Positions 1 through 9,189 of a stretch of DNA of 64,000 nucleotides are shown piece after piece; the first letter of the stretch is position 1, and each line of letters opens with the position of its first letter. The notes under the pieces were generated by a model, which was not told where the DNA came from, did not search any database, and worked only from the letters and a program-made list of their open reading frames with translations. The translations under genes were made by a program, and so were the position numbers. The stretch lies in assembly GCF_027125355.1 (NCBI RefSeq), contig NZ_CP114052.1, positions 558,001 through 622,000 on the forward strand, given 5' to 3'. Source of the DNA: Peptostreptococcus equinus. GTDB lineage: Bacteria > Bacillota > Clostridia > Peptostreptococcales > Peptostreptococcaceae.

Positions 1-650
1 TAGAAGATTTTTTTAAGAAAAAAGACTTTAAAGGTATTAATGTCACTATACCATACAAAAAAATTGCGATGGAATATTGTGATTTTGTTGATCCAGCCGC
101 CGCTAGAATAGGAAATGTAAATACAATACTAAATAAAAGTGGAAAATTATATGGATACAATACTGATTATTATGGATTTACATATACAATAAATAAACTA
201 GGTATTGATGTAAGAAATACAAAACCTTTAATAGTAGGTGGTGGAGCTACTTATAATACTGTAAGAGTAGCACTTGAGGATTTAGGTGTTAGCAATATAT
301 TAAATGTTTCTAGAAAAGGAATAAATAAGTTAGATGACTTTGATTATTATAAGGAAGCTGATTTTCTCATAAATTGTACTCCTATAGGAAATAATTTACA
401 TTTAGATATTGAGTTTCCTATAGATATAAGGAAATTAAATAAAATAAAGTATTTGGTTGATTTAAATTATAATCCTTTGGAAATTAAGTTAGTATGTCAA
501 GCAAAAAAACTGGGAGCAAAAGCTTCAACAGGTCTATTGATGTTAGTAGCACAAGCTGTAAAATCTTCTGAAATTTTTCAAGGAAAAAGATTAGAGGAAG
601 AAAAAATAGACGAAGTTTTAATGGAAATGAGAAAGATAATTTGTAAATAA
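1..650 (+). CDS. aroE: Shikimate dehydrogenase, 5'-truncated by window edge
   Basis: Reduces 3-dehydroshikimate to shikimate with NADPH in the chorismate pathway, cytoplasmic. The frame is open from the first bases (codon phase starts at base 3) and reads through the AroE signature NVTIPYKK, whose first Lys is the catalytic lysine, before the first internal ATG at 69; the true start is therefore outside the window. NTDYYGF carries the substrate-binding Asp and GGGAT is the nucleotide-binding glycine loop; the C-terminal GLLMLVAQA helix is typical. aroF follows 13 bases later, so the two probably form one operon. Only the N-terminal part is missing. Confidence 0.93.
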   Translation, partial: EDFFKKKDFKGINVTIPYKKIAMEYCDFVDPAAARIGNVNTILNKSGKLYGYNTDYYGFTYTINKLGIDVRNTKPLIVGGGATYNTVRVALEDLGVSNILNVSRKGINKLDDFDYYKEADFLINCTPIGNNLHLDIEFPIDIRKLNKIKYLVDLNYNPLEIKLVCQAKKLGAKASTGLLMLVAQAVKSSEIFQGKRLEEEKIDEVLMEMRKIICK

Positions 651-663
651 TGGAGGTGAATTT

Positions 664-1656
664 GTGCAATATATTTTTAAGAATAAAAATGATTACAACT
701 CATGTATAGAGTTTTTAATAGATAATAATATTGCTTTTGAAAAACATATTGTTGCTGATATTTTTGTAATTATTTTATTAGAAAGTGATAAGAAAGAGTA
801 TATAGAATCTAAGCAGAATGAGTTTAAAAATAGTTTAGATATTAATATAGATTATGGATATATGACAAGCAAAGAGTATAAGGAAAAGACTACATTTAAA
901 GTTGGAAGTATAAATATAGGAGCAGATGAACCTGTGATAATATCTGGACCTTGTTCGGTGGAAAATTATGATACAATGCTTGCCATAACTAAGGAACTAA
1001 AAAAAGCAGATGTCAATTTGATTAGAGCAGGAGCATTCAAGCCTAGAACTTCACCATATGATTTTCAAGGTATTGGAAGAGATGGAGTTGAAATGCTTCA
1101 AAAAATTTCAAAAGAGGAAGATATTCCAGTAGTGACAGAGATAATGGATGTTAGAGACCTTGATTTTATGTATGATAAAATAGATGTATTTCAAGTTGGA
1201 ACAAGAAATATGTATAATTATCCTTTATTAAGGGAATTAGGTAAAATTGACAAGCCAATTTTACTGAAGAGAGGATTTAGTGCAACTATAAAAGAGTTAT
1301 TGCTTAGTGCCGAATACATTATGAAAGAAGGCAATGAAAAAATAATACTTTGTGAGAGGGGTATTAGAACTTTTTCTGACATTTCAAGAAATACACTAGA
1401 TATTAGTGTTATACCTATTTTAAAAGAATTGACTCATTTGCCTGTTATGGTTGATCCAAGTCATGCAGCTGGTCAGAGGTCTTTGATAAAATCTCTATCA
1501 TGTGCAGCTATTGGTGCTGGTGCAGATGGTTTGGTAATAGAATCACATATTAATCCGAATCAGGCTTGGAGTGATTCAATACAGACAATTGATACAAAAT
1601 ATATGAAAAAAATTGTAGATTTAAGTAGAAGAATTAAAAGAGAAATTTTATTATAA
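664..1656 (+). CDS. aroF: 3-deoxy-7-phosphoheptulonate (DAHP) synthase, type I-beta with N-terminal regulatory domain
   Basis: Condenses phosphoenolpyruvate and erythrose-4-phosphate, the first step of aromatic amino acid synthesis. The start is GTG at 664 with GGAGGTGA 5 to 12 bases upstream. Residues 1-85 look like the ferredoxin-like regulatory domain of the B. subtilis AroA(G)/Thermotoga type; the TIM-barrel follows with GPCSVE, KPRTSPYDFQG and the metal-binding DPSHAAGQ. Length (330 aa) fits this class. It lies 13 bases after aroE and is followed by an intrinsic terminator, so it closes the shikimate operon. The N-terminal domain suggests feedback inhibition by an aromatic end product (family knowledge). 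Confidence 0.93.
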   Translation: MQYIFKNKNDYNSCIEFLIDNNIAFEKHIVADIFVIILLESDKKEYIESKQNEFKNSLDINIDYGYMTSKEYKEKTTFKVGSINIGADEPVIISGPCSVENYDTMLAITKELKKADVNLIRAGAFKPRTSPYDFQGIGRDGVEMLQKISKEEDIPVVTEIMDVRDLDFMYDKIDVFQVGTRNMYNYPLLRELGKIDKPILLKRGFSATIKELLLSAEYIMKEGNEKIILCERGIRTFSDISRNTLDISVIPILKELTHLPVMVDPSHAAGQRSLIKSLSCAAIGAGADGLVIESHINPNQAWSDSIQTIDTKYMKKIVDLSRRIKREILL

Positions 1657-1685
1657 AAAAGAGAGCTAAGCTCTCTTTTTTAATT
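1655..1685 (+). terminator. Intrinsic terminator after aroF
   Basis: GAGAGC-TAA-GCTCTC stem extended by A/T pairs and followed by a T run directly after the aroF stop codon. A-rich on the other side, so it may also serve the convergent gene at 1724-2134. Confidence 0.85.
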
Positions 1686-1723
1686 GTTTAAAATAATTCT
1701 ATAAAATAAATAATTACTAGATT

Positions 1724-2134
1724 TTAAGCTTTAAAAAGTAGATGACCTAAAATTGTAACTATTAGTAGAAGGCTTATAATTCTATGTAATATAAACCAAG
1801 CTCCAGATCGTTTCTTTTTTTGTTTTGATCCATAGATACCCAGTAAAACTTGAAGTCCCAATATACAACCAGCTATTATTCCTGTGATACTTATTCCATT
1901 AATAGTCCACATTATTGAAAAGTGTAATAAAAGACCACCAACAGCCATTAACCCCCAAATCTTATGATATTTTACAAAAATAGTTACCAAAATAGGAAAA
2001 TATTTATCTACTATTTTATATTTTTTTATATATTGATAAAAATTCTTTTTTATATATTTTGTAATAAAATTCATTACAGTGGCTCCAAAACTACCTAGTG
2101 CCAAAAATCCAAAAAACTTAGCAATTGTTTCCAT
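1724..2134 (-). CDS. Small integral membrane protein with two H-X13-H helices; possible di-heme b-type cytochrome
   Basis: 136 aa, about four hydrophobic segments (roughly 5-25, 45-75, 80-102, 112-134). His57 and His71 lie 14 residues apart in one helix, and His117 and His131 lie 14 apart in another (KYHKIWG...LLHF and LHRII...GHLLF). H-X13-H in two helices is the heme-ligand spacing of membrane b-type cytochromes and ferric-reductase-like four-helix proteins, where it binds two stacked hemes. A clear GGAGG lies before the ATG. It is a single gene transcribed toward aroF with no partner reductase next to it. The membrane location is seen in the sequence; heme binding is inferred. Confidence 0.6.
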   Translation of the reverse strand: METIAKFFGFLALGSFGATVMNFITKYIKKNFYQYIKKYKIVDKYFPILVTIFVKYHKIWGLMAVGGLLLHFSIMWTINGISITGIIAGCILGLQVLLGIYGSKQKKKRSGAWFILHRIISLLLIVTILGHLLFKA

Positions 2135-2286
2135 AATACCTCCTAAAAAACTTAATACCTATTAGAATATTATATACTATTATCAAATGATTACAATATA
2201 ATAATTGAATTTATAAAATTATTTTTGTTGTAAAATATAAATCGATATGATAATATAATGAATATAGTATAAAAAACTTGATATTA

Positions 2287-2371
2287 TGAAAAGGGTGCTG
2301 ATAAATCGGCTGAGATAAGAATGTGATTCTTGACCTTCGACCTGATCTGGGTAATGCCAGCGTAGGAATTC
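2287..2371 (+). ncRNA. TPP (THI-box) riboswitch
   Basis: Contains the conserved thi-box pieces in order: GGGTGC, GGCTGAGAT, ACCTGATCTGGGTAATGCCAGCGTAGG. It lies 70 bases upstream of thiD and is followed by a terminator hairpin, so excess thiamine pyrophosphate should stop transcription of thiD-thiME-thiC. Confidence 0.97.
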
Positions 2372-2382
2372 AATAAACGCCG

Positions 2383-2410
2383 CATATATCCATGGATATA
2401 TGTTTTTTTT
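2383..2410 (+). terminator. TPP riboswitch expression platform (terminator)
   Basis: A 20-base perfect palindrome, CATATATCCATGGATATATG, followed by eight T, directly after the aptamer and before the thiD ribosome-binding site. This layout indicates control by premature termination. Confidence 0.88.
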
Positions 2411-2440
2411 ATTGCAAAAATTGTATGTGGAGGGCAAATA

Positions 2441-3265
2441 ATGAAAAGAGTACTGACAATAGCTGGTTCTGATTCTAGCGGAGGGGCTGGGATTCAAACT
2501 GATTTGAAAACATTTGCTGCACATGGTGTATATGGTATGAGTGCCATTACTGCTGTTACAGCTCAAAATACAATGGGTGTAAATTTAATAGAAAATATTT
2601 CGCCTGAAATGATTCTAGCCCAAATAGATGCTGTATTTACTGATATTGAAGTAGATGCTGTAAAAATTGGTATGTTATCAAATTCAAATATAGTAAGGTC
2701 TGTATATGAAGGTTTAAAAAAATATAAAGCAAAAAATATTGTATTAGATCCAGTAATGATTTCTACATCTGGATTTGATTTAATTGATGATTTTGCAAAA
2801 AATGAGTTGATAAATAAATTATTTTCTTTGGCGGAAATTATTACTCCTAATATAATGGAAGCACAATGTATATATAGATTATTGTTCGATAAAGAGATAG
2901 AAATATCAACTAAAGAAGATATGGCAAAGGCTGGTAAAGAAATACAAAAAACTACAGGAAAGTATGTATTGATAAAAGGTGGGCACTTAGATGAAAATCC
3001 TTGTGATGTATTAATAGATAAAGAATCAAGAGAATATTTTTTCACAAATGTAAGAATTGACACTAAGAATACTCATGGCACAGGATGCACATTGTCATCA
3101 TCTATTGCATCAAATTTAGGTCTTGGATTTGATATGATTAGATCTGTAAAAAAATCAAAGGAGTTTATTACTATGGCTATAGAATATTCTCTTGATATAG
3201 GTCATGGATGTGGTCCAACTAATCCAATGGGAAAAATTTATGAAGATTTAAAATTTGAACTATAA
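2441..3265 (+). CDS. thiD: Hydroxymethylpyrimidine/phosphomethylpyrimidine kinase
   Basis: Phosphorylates HMP and HMP-P to HMP-PP, the pyrimidine half of thiamine. The N-terminus TIAGSDSSGGAGIQ is the ThiD ribokinase-fold signature, and NTHGTGCTLSSSIAS near the C-terminus holds the anion hole and catalytic Asp/Cys region. GGAGGG lies 8 bases before the ATG. It is the first gene of the riboswitch-controlled operon; the next gene starts within 14 bases. 274 aa is a normal length. Confidence 0.95.
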   Translation: MKRVLTIAGSDSSGGAGIQTDLKTFAAHGVYGMSAITAVTAQNTMGVNLIENISPEMILAQIDAVFTDIEVDAVKIGMLSNSNIVRSVYEGLKKYKAKNIVLDPVMISTSGFDLIDDFAKNELINKLFSLAEIITPNIMEAQCIYRLLFDKEIEISTKEDMAKAGKEIQKTTGKYVLIKGGHLDENPCDVLIDKESREYFFTNVRIDTKNTHGTGCTLSSSIASNLGLGFDMIRSVKKSKEFITMAIEYSLDIGHGCGPTNPMGKIYEDLKFEL

Positions 3266-3279
3266 ATAGAGGTATGAAT

Positions 3280-4716
3280 ATGAATATAGAAATAATAAAA
3301 AAAGAGATATACCAGTCTTTAGATAAAGTTAGACAAGTAAAACCATTAATAGAGCAAGTAACAAATTATGTTACAATAAATGACTGCGCAAATGTAACTT
3401 TAGCAATAGGAGCATCACCAGTAATGGGAGATGCATATGATGAAGTGGATCAAATGACAAGGGTAGCAAATGCGCTAGTCCTAAATTTTGGAATAATTAA
3501 TTCAGATTCATTAAAAACAATGATAAAAGCTGGAATTACAGCGAATGAGAATAATATACCTATTGTTTTTGATCCTGTAGGTGTTGGAGCTACTCCTTTT
3601 AGAAATGAATCCGTAAAAGAATTTTTAAGTAAGGTACATGTAAATATCATAAAAGGAAATGCATCAGAAATAATGTCACTAGCAGGTATAAAAGTAAATA
3701 CCAAGGGAGTAGATTCTAGTGTAGATAGTATAGAAGCAATAGATGCAGCACTATTAGTTTCAAGAAAATATAGGTGTGTGTGTGCAGTGACTGGAAAAAT
3801 TGATATTATTACTGACGGAATAAATATCGTGAAAATTGAAAATGAATCAGACTCCTTAGCTTATATTACGGGTACTGGTTGTATGATTACATCACTTATA
3901 GGAAGTTTTATAGGGGCAAATAAGAATCCATTTATAAGTGCTATATCTGGGGTCTTAGCAATGAGCCTATCTGGAGAATTGGCAAAATCAGAAACTAGAG
4001 GAATTGCTTCATATAAAGAAAAAGTAATGAATAACATATTTAATTTAAATACAGTAATGATAAAAGAAAATGCAAAAATAACTTTTGAAAAAGTAAAATA
4101 TCAGTACGATATGTATTTAGTTACAGATGAAAAAGCATGTTTAGGAAAAGATTTTTATAAAACTATAGAAGAAAGTATAAAGGGTGGAGCAAAAATCGTT
4201 CAACTTAGAGAAAAGAATCTTTCCACTAGAGATTTCCTAATTAGAGCTAAAAAACTAAAAGAAATTTGTGATAAATATGATATACCATTATTAATAAATG
4301 ATAGGTTGGATATAGCATTGGCTGTGGATGCTGCAGGGGTTCATGTTGGGCAATCAGATATGCCTATTAAAAAGGTTAAAGAATTGATAGGTCATAATAA
4401 AATAGTAGGTATTTCTGCAAAGACAGTAAATGAAGCTATTGAGGCTCAAGAGCAGGGTGCAGACTATATTGGGGTAGGAGCAATTTATTCTACAGACACA
4501 AAGACCGATTCAGATGTTATAACAAAAGATACAATGATGGATATAAGAAAAAGTGTATATATTCCAATTCTTGCAATTGGAGGAGTTAAGTTAGATAATA
4601 TTGAAGTTTTAAAGGATAGAGATGTAGATGGTATTTGTGTAATATCAGATATATTAAATCAAGAAGACTGCAAAAAAAGAACAGAAAAATTGATAGAAAA
4701 ATTTTCAAAACTATAA
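3280..4716 (+). CDS. thiM-thiE: Bifunctional hydroxyethylthiazole kinase - thiamine-phosphate synthase (ThiM-ThiE fusion)
   Basis: One unbroken frame encodes both thiazole-side enzymes. Residues 1 to about 262 are ThiM ([32 protein letters not shown] with the catalytic Cys), and about 275-478 are ThiE ([49 protein letters not shown]). The product would phosphorylate hydroxyethylthiazole and couple it to HMP-PP. Two ATGs exist at 3274 and 3280; the AGAGG at 3268-3272 is well spaced only for 3280. It sits between thiD and thiC in the TPP-controlled operon. ThiM-first order is the reverse of the yeast THI6 fusion. Confidence 0.93.
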   Translation: MNIEIIKKEIYQSLDKVRQVKPLIEQVTNYVTINDCANVTLAIGASPVMGDAYDEVDQMTRVANALVLNFGIINSDSLKTMIKAGITANENNIPIVFDPVGVGATPFRNESVKEFLSKVHVNIIKGNASEIMSLAGIKVNTKGVDSSVDSIEAIDAALLVSRKYRCVCAVTGKIDIITDGINIVKIENESDSLAYITGTGCMITSLIGSFIGANKNPFISAISGVLAMSLSGELAKSETRGIASYKEKVMNNIFNLNTVMIKENAKITFEKVKYQYDMYLVTDEKACLGKDFYKTIEESIKGGAKIVQLREKNLSTRDFLIRAKKLKEICDKYDIPLLINDRLDIALAVDAAGVHVGQSDMPIKKVKELIGHNKIVGISAKTVNEAIEAQEQGADYIGVGAIYSTDTKTDSDVITKDTMMDIRKSVYIPILAIGGVKLDNIEVLKDRDVDGICVISDILNQEDCKKRTEKLIEKFSKL

Positions 4717-4751
4717 TTATAAGAATTAAAATAAATTGCATGGAGGAAGAT

Positions 4752-6068
4752 ATGAATAATTATACTACACAGATGGATGCTGCTAAGAAAGGCATTCTAA
4801 CACAGCAAATGAAAAGGGTTGCTGAAAAGGAGTTTATTGATCCTAAAGTGCTTATGCAAAGAGTAGCAAAGGGTGAAATTGCAATACCTGCAAATAAAAA
4901 TCATAAGAGTCTATTGGCAGAAGGCGTTGGTACTGGACTTAGCACAAAAATTAATGTGAATCTTGGTATATCAAGAGACTGTCCAGATGTTGATAAAGAA
5001 TTAGAAAAAGTAAAAAAGGCTATAGATATGAAAGCTGAAGCTATAATGGATTTGAGTTCTTTCGGTAAAACTGAAGAATTTAGACAGAAATTAATAGCTA
5101 TGTCATCAGCTATGATTGGTACAGTACCAGTTTATGATGCGATAGGTTTTTATGACAAAGAATTAAAAGATATAACATCAGACGAATTTTTAGATGTAGT
5201 TAGAAAACATGCAAAAGATGGTGTGGATTTTGTAACCATTCACGCAGGTATGAATAAAGAAGCTATGAAGATATTTAAAAGAAATAAAAGAATAACTAAT
5301 ATAGTATCTAGAGGCGGATCATTAATGTATGCTTGGATGGAATTAAATAATGCGGAAAATCCATTTTTTGAAAGATTTGATGAGCTACTAGAAATATGCC
5401 AAGAGTATGACCTAACATTAAGTCTAGGTGATGCTATGAGACCAGGTTGTTTAAATGATTCAACTGATGCTTGTCAGATAAAAGAACTAACAACTTTAGG
5501 AGAATTGACATTAAGGGCATGGGAGAAAAATGTACAAGTCATAATAGAAGGTCCTGGTCATATGGCTATTGATGAAATAGAAGCTAATGTTAAATTAGAA
5601 AAAAGACTTTGTCATAATGCACCATTTTATGTGCTTGGTCCAATAGTCACTGATATAGCACCAGGCTATGATCATATAACTTCAGCTATAGGAGGTGCGA
5701 TAGCGGCATCAGCAGGAGTAGATTTCTTATGTTATGTGACTCCCGCAGAACATTTAAGATTACCAGACTTAGAAGATATGAAAGAGGGTATTATAGCCAC
5801 TAAGATAGCAGCACATGCTGCAGATATAGCAAAGAAAATACCTAAAGCAATGGATTGGGACAATAAAATGGCCAAGGCTAGAGCAGATATTGATTGGGAA
5901 GTAATGTTCAATCTAGCAATAGATGAAGATAAGGCTAGAAAATATAGAGAAGAGTCAACACCAGAACACAGTGATACATGCACAATGTGTGGAAAAATGT
6001 GTTCAATGAGAACTATGAAAAAAATAATGGCAGGTGAAGATCTAAATATACTTAGAGATGATAAATAA
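4752..6068 (+). CDS. thiC: Phosphomethylpyrimidine synthase (HMP-P synthase)
   Basis: Radical-SAM enzyme that rearranges aminoimidazole ribotide into HMP-P. The frame extends upstream but the start is ATG 4752, preceded by GGAGG (4742-4746) and matching the usual N-terminus. Recognisable segments are [15 protein letters not shown]-like [45 protein letters not shown] and YVTPAEHL. The C-terminal cluster-binding motif reads CTMCGKMC, i.e. C-X2-C-X3-C, one residue shorter than the C-X2-C-X4-C of enterobacterial ThiC. 438 aa fits the short clostridial form. A terminator follows, so this is the last gene of the thiamine operon. Confidence 0.95.
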   Translation: MNNYTTQMDAAKKGILTQQMKRVAEKEFIDPKVLMQRVAKGEIAIPANKNHKSLLAEGVGTGLSTKINVNLGISRDCPDVDKELEKVKKAIDMKAEAIMDLSSFGKTEEFRQKLIAMSSAMIGTVPVYDAIGFYDKELKDITSDEFLDVVRKHAKDGVDFVTIHAGMNKEAMKIFKRNKRITNIVSRGGSLMYAWMELNNAENPFFERFDELLEICQEYDLTLSLGDAMRPGCLNDSTDACQIKELTTLGELTLRAWEKNVQVIIEGPGHMAIDEIEANVKLEKRLCHNAPFYVLGPIVTDIAPGYDHITSAIGGAIAASAGVDFLCYVTPAEHLRLPDLEDMKEGIIATKIAAHAADIAKKIPKAMDWDNKMAKARADIDWEVMFNLAIDEDKARKYREESTPEHSDTCTMCGKMCSMRTMKKIMAGEDLNILRDDK

Positions 6069-6109
6069 ATTATTTTGAAAAATAAAAATAAATTAGTCTA
6101 ATTTTATAT

Positions 6110-6145
6110 AAAAGCTCCTCAAATATTGATTTGGGGAGCTTTTAA
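6110..6145 (+). terminator. Intrinsic terminator after thiC
   Basis: AAAGCTCC and GGAGCTTT arms with an inner TCAAAT/ATTTGG extension (one G-T pair), ending in TTTT. It closes the thiamine operon. Confidence 0.88.
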
Positions 6146-6153
6146 CCTACTTT

Positions 6154-6192
6154 AAAAACTATTTTTTTTATGATATAATCAAAATAGTTTTT
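6154..6192 (+). promoter_or_regulatory. Rrf2-gene promoter -10 flanked by a perfect 12-bp inverted repeat
   Basis: AAAAACTATTTT (6154-6165) and its exact complement AAAATAGTTTTT (6181-6192) flank a 15-base spacer that contains TATAAT (6174-6179). The next gene, 27 bases on, is an Rrf2 regulator. A symmetric site over the -10 box fits an autoregulatory operator, though a transcript hairpin or AT-rich chance cannot be excluded. Confidence 0.55.
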
Positions 6193-6218
6193 AATATATT
6201 TTGATTGGGGATAGTATA

Positions 6219-6641
6219 ATGAGCGAGTTTATAATAGCGCTACATGCCTTGGTTTTTTTAGCACATGATGGTTTATCAAAATCAAGTGAAGAATTGTCCG
6301 AGAACTTATGTACTAATTCTGTAAGAATAAGAAAAGTAATGTCTCTTTGTAAAAAAAATGGATTGGTAGAGACAAAGTCAGGCGTAAATGGTGGCTATAT
6401 GATAGGTAAAGATGGAAAGAATATAAATTTAAAACAAATTTATGAAGCTGTTGATATTACTTTATTAGAGTCTAAATGGCATTCTGGTAATATTGAATCA
6501 GACTGTCCTTATTGTGCTTATATGGGGCGATATGTAGATGGATTATTCTCTTATATCAATAAAGAAGCATTTTCCATACTAGAAAAAATAACTATAGCTG
6601 ATGTGGAAAATGATATAAAAAAAATGGCAGAAAATAGGTAA
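6219..6641 (+). CDS. Rrf2-family transcriptional regulator
   Basis: About 140 aa winged-helix DNA-binding protein. The N-terminus shows the Rrf2 layout: ALHALVFLA, then SSEELSENLCTNSVRIRKVMSLCKKNGLVETKSGVNGGY, which is the recognition helix and wing. A C-terminal pair CPYC lies where IscR-like members carry Fe-S or redox cysteines; the full three-Cys IscR set is not clear. Start ATG 6219 is chosen over the upstream TTG at 6201 because GGGG lies 8 bases before it. Its own promoter carries a symmetric repeat (6154-6192), so self-repression is likely. Target genes are unknown. Confidence 0.85.
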   Translation: MSEFIIALHALVFLAHDGLSKSSEELSENLCTNSVRIRKVMSLCKKNGLVETKSGVNGGYMIGKDGKNINLKQIYEAVDITLLESKWHSGNIESDCPYCAYMGRYVDGLFSYINKEAFSILEKITIADVENDIKKMAENR

Positions 6642-6736
6642 AATATATTAAATAGTTCAATACCCTGTCAATTATATACAAATTAAGGTATTTATGATAT
6701 TATTAAAAAGAATAATTCTATTGGAAGGAGGCACTT

Positions 6737-8656
6737 ATGGCTTCAATAAATAAAAACAGAAAGAAGACAAAGTATACTTTTAAAGGTAGCAATAAAAATA
6801 GCGATAATAAGTATGCTAATATATATCAAGATTTAAGCGATAAAAACTCAATATATGAAAGTAATATGTTGAAGCAAATGCATAGAAATCCTGATGGGGT
6901 CGAATCTGAATTACCAGGGGATAAAAAAGCTGTTACTAGAGTTTTGTCATCAGATGAAGCAGAAAAAAATGCACAGATGAGAAAAAGAGCCGTTAGAAAT
7001 GAGAGTATGTTAGCTAGTGAAAAATCTAGTCCAGTTATTTCTAAAAAAGAATCTCCCGAGTTTGATAAAGATAAGAGTATTGAAAAACTAAAAAGGGAAA
7101 AATTGGAATCAAGGTTAAATGAGTATAATATGACTCATGATGAAAAATTAGATATAGATGCAATTGATAGTATTTTAGATGAGACAGATGGACGTTCTCT
7201 ATATGAAAAGCTAAGAGCTTTGGATAAGGGAGATGTATTTATCCATGAAAGAGCCAGAGAAAGGGCCAATATGGATAAGTCAAATGTGGAAATATATAAA
7301 GAGTATTCTGACTTTGAAAGACCCACATTTAATAAAGTTGAAAGTGATTATGACGATAAATTTGAAAAGATAAGTGTACCAGATGACTTAGGCAGAACGA
7401 CTACACTTAATACAAAACCAAATGATAGAACAGCTAGTAATAATAAGTCTAGGGAAAGTGAAATAGAAGAACTTATAAGGCTTATGAAGAGGGATTCAGA
7501 TAGTATTGATAGAAAATCTAGGAGAAGAGATACCAGAACTAGTAGGACTCCATTAGTAGAAGAAGTTAACAAAGTTCCGAAAAGAGACTATGTTTCTAGA
7601 TCTGAAGTATATAAAAAAGGAAATAATAAAAATGTATCTAGATTTGATCCTAAAAAAATAGTAGCATTTGCTGTAATATTAGTGCTATTATTGTTTTTTG
7701 TTGCAGCAGCAATAGATAAGTTTGACACAGATAAAAATAAGAACTCTACAACAAATTCTAAAGTAGAAACTAAAACTACAAAAAATAATAAAACAGCAGC
7801 AAAGACAGAAACTGAATCGGAAAAAATAAAGAAGCTTGAAGCAATCAAGCCTAAATTGAATAAGAAAGAATCTCAAGAGCTCGACTATATAATACAAAAC
7901 ATTAAGTCTTATCCAACTGCGTTAATAGACTTGTTAATAAGAAATAGCGAAACAGTTGATTTTGTTTATAGTTACAAAGACAAGGATCAATACTTAAATA
8001 AGACTATATCTAAAAATATAGATTCTAGTTATGCAGTTGATGGAGATGTTCCTTTATTTTTACAGTGGGATAGAAGATGGGGATATAGACAATATGGTGG
8101 TGAAATGATTGGTTTATCAGGATGTGGTCCTACTTCACTAGCGATGGTAATTAGGCATTTTGATGATAATTCTAATGTTAATCCATATGATGTTGCAAAG
8201 TATAGTTCAGAAAAAGGTTATGTATCTGAAGATAATACCACTAGTTGGAAATTATTTGAGACTGGAGTTGAAAATTATGGACTTGAGTCAACTGATATAG
8301 TACCTGTTGAAACTAAGTTAAAAAAGGCGCTGGATGAAGGTAAGATATTAATTGTAAGTGTTGATAAAGGTATATTTACAGAAAGAGGTCATATACTTGT
8401 AATTAAGGGCTATAATAAAGATGGAGAATTTTTAATAAACGATCCTAATAGTATTATTAATACTAATAAATCTTGGTCATTTGACGAAATAAAGGGCGAA
8501 ATAAAAAAGATTTGGGGAATTAGTAAACCTGGTTATAGCAAATCATCTTCTAAAAATGAAGAGAAAACTAAGAGTGAAAGTTCAAGTGAATCGGATAATA
8601 ATTCGTCTACATCAAATTCACCTAGCATAATAGAAGATATAGAAGATATACAATAA
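6737..8656 (+). CDS. Membrane-anchored C39-like cysteine peptidase with long disordered N-terminal tail
   Basis: 639 aa. Residues 1-300 are charged, low-complexity and probably disordered; about 304-325 is one hydrophobic segment (IVAFAVILVLLLFFVAAA) without a cleavable signal; a Lys/Thr-rich linker follows. The C-terminal domain (about 435-605) has the peptidase_C39_2 pattern: LFLQWDRRWG, catalytic Cys463 in GCGPTSLAM, His552 in RGHILVI, then NDPNS. The topology puts the peptidase outside the cell with a long cytoplasmic tail. Strong GGAGG before the ATG. Substrate is unknown; cell-wall or secreted-peptide processing is inference. The Ser/Glu-rich last 60 residues look like a spacer. Confidence 0.75.
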   Translation: MASINKNRKKTKYTFKGSNKNSDNKYANIYQDLSDKNSIYESNMLKQMHRNPDGVESELPGDKKAVTRVLSSDEAEKNAQMRKRAVRNESMLASEKSSPVISKKESPEFDKDKSIEKLKREKLESRLNEYNMTHDEKLDIDAIDSILDETDGRSLYEKLRALDKGDVFIHERARERANMDKSNVEIYKEYSDFERPTFNKVESDYDDKFEKISVPDDLGRTTTLNTKPNDRTASNNKSRESEIEELIRLMKRDSDSIDRKSRRRDTRTSRTPLVEEVNKVPKRDYVSRSEVYKKGNNKNVSRFDPKKIVAFAVILVLLLFFVAAAIDKFDTDKNKNSTTNSKVETKTTKNNKTAAKTETESEKIKKLEAIKPKLNKKESQELDYIIQNIKSYPTALIDLLIRNSETVDFVYSYKDKDQYLNKTISKNIDSSYAVDGDVPLFLQWDRRWGYRQYGGEMIGLSGCGPTSLAMVIRHFDDNSNVNPYDVAKYSSEKGYVSEDNTTSWKLFETGVENYGLESTDIVPVETKLKKALDEGKILIVSVDKGIFTERGHILVIKGYNKDGEFLINDPNSIINTNKSWSFDEIKGEIKKIWGISKPGYSKSSSKNEEKTKSESSSESDNNSSTSNSPSIIEDIEDIQ

Positions 8657-8703
8657 ATTGTAGAATAATTTACAAATAGTTAAGTTATTAATTAAAGTGA
8701 TAT

Positions 8704-8742
8704 AAAGGGGATGTACCAGCATTTGCTGGAGCATCCTCTTTA
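8704..8742 (+). terminator. Intrinsic terminator after the C39-like peptidase gene
   Basis: AAAGGGGATG...CCAGCA-TTT-TGCTGG...CATCCTCTTT hairpin, followed by a short T-rich stretch, 47 bases after the stop codon. Confidence 0.75.
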
Positions 8743-9189
8743 TATATTGGATAAATCTAATTTGAATTAACAAAACAATAAAAAAGATTGAATAATTAGA
8801 CTAATGGTTTAAAAAAATTTTTTATTATAAATATTTTGAAAAAAATGTTATTTAATATAATTTTTTAATTTGAATTTTTATGTTAAAAAATAAAATAAAA
8901 ATGTTATAATATTAAATAAATTTAAACATAATGTTAAAAGTAAAACAAATATAAAATATTTTTTAAAAAAATAAAATGAATAAAAAACTTCTTATTTTGA
9001 TCTATATACTTACTTTGGGGCTATTTTGTCCCGTAAGACATTGGAAACTTAAGATATTTTACTTGTATTAAGATATTAAATAATAGCTATAAAAAATAAT
9101 AAATTCCTAATTATAATTAATAAAATGTTAGAAATACAAAGTAATAACAAAATTTAAAGATAATAGAGTTAATAGATAAAAAAATAACA
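8743..9189. other. A+T-rich intergenic region with one unexplained hairpin
   Basis: No coding frame is supportable. The one patch of higher complexity is 9009-9037, where CTTAC and GTAAG arms with an inner GGG/CCC pairing form a hairpin. No known riboswitch class is recognised. The rest is A/T-rich sequence without clear signals. Confidence 0.5.

Noticed and set aside
2219-2566. Minus-strand open frame across the thiamine leader
   Set aside because: It overlaps the TPP riboswitch and the start of thiD, has no ribosome-binding site, and its composition is that of a shadow frame.
7588-7897. Overlapping minus-strand hydrophobic frames opposite the C39-like peptidase gene
   Set aside because: They mirror the Lys/Thr-rich linker and transmembrane codons of the real gene and lack start signals.
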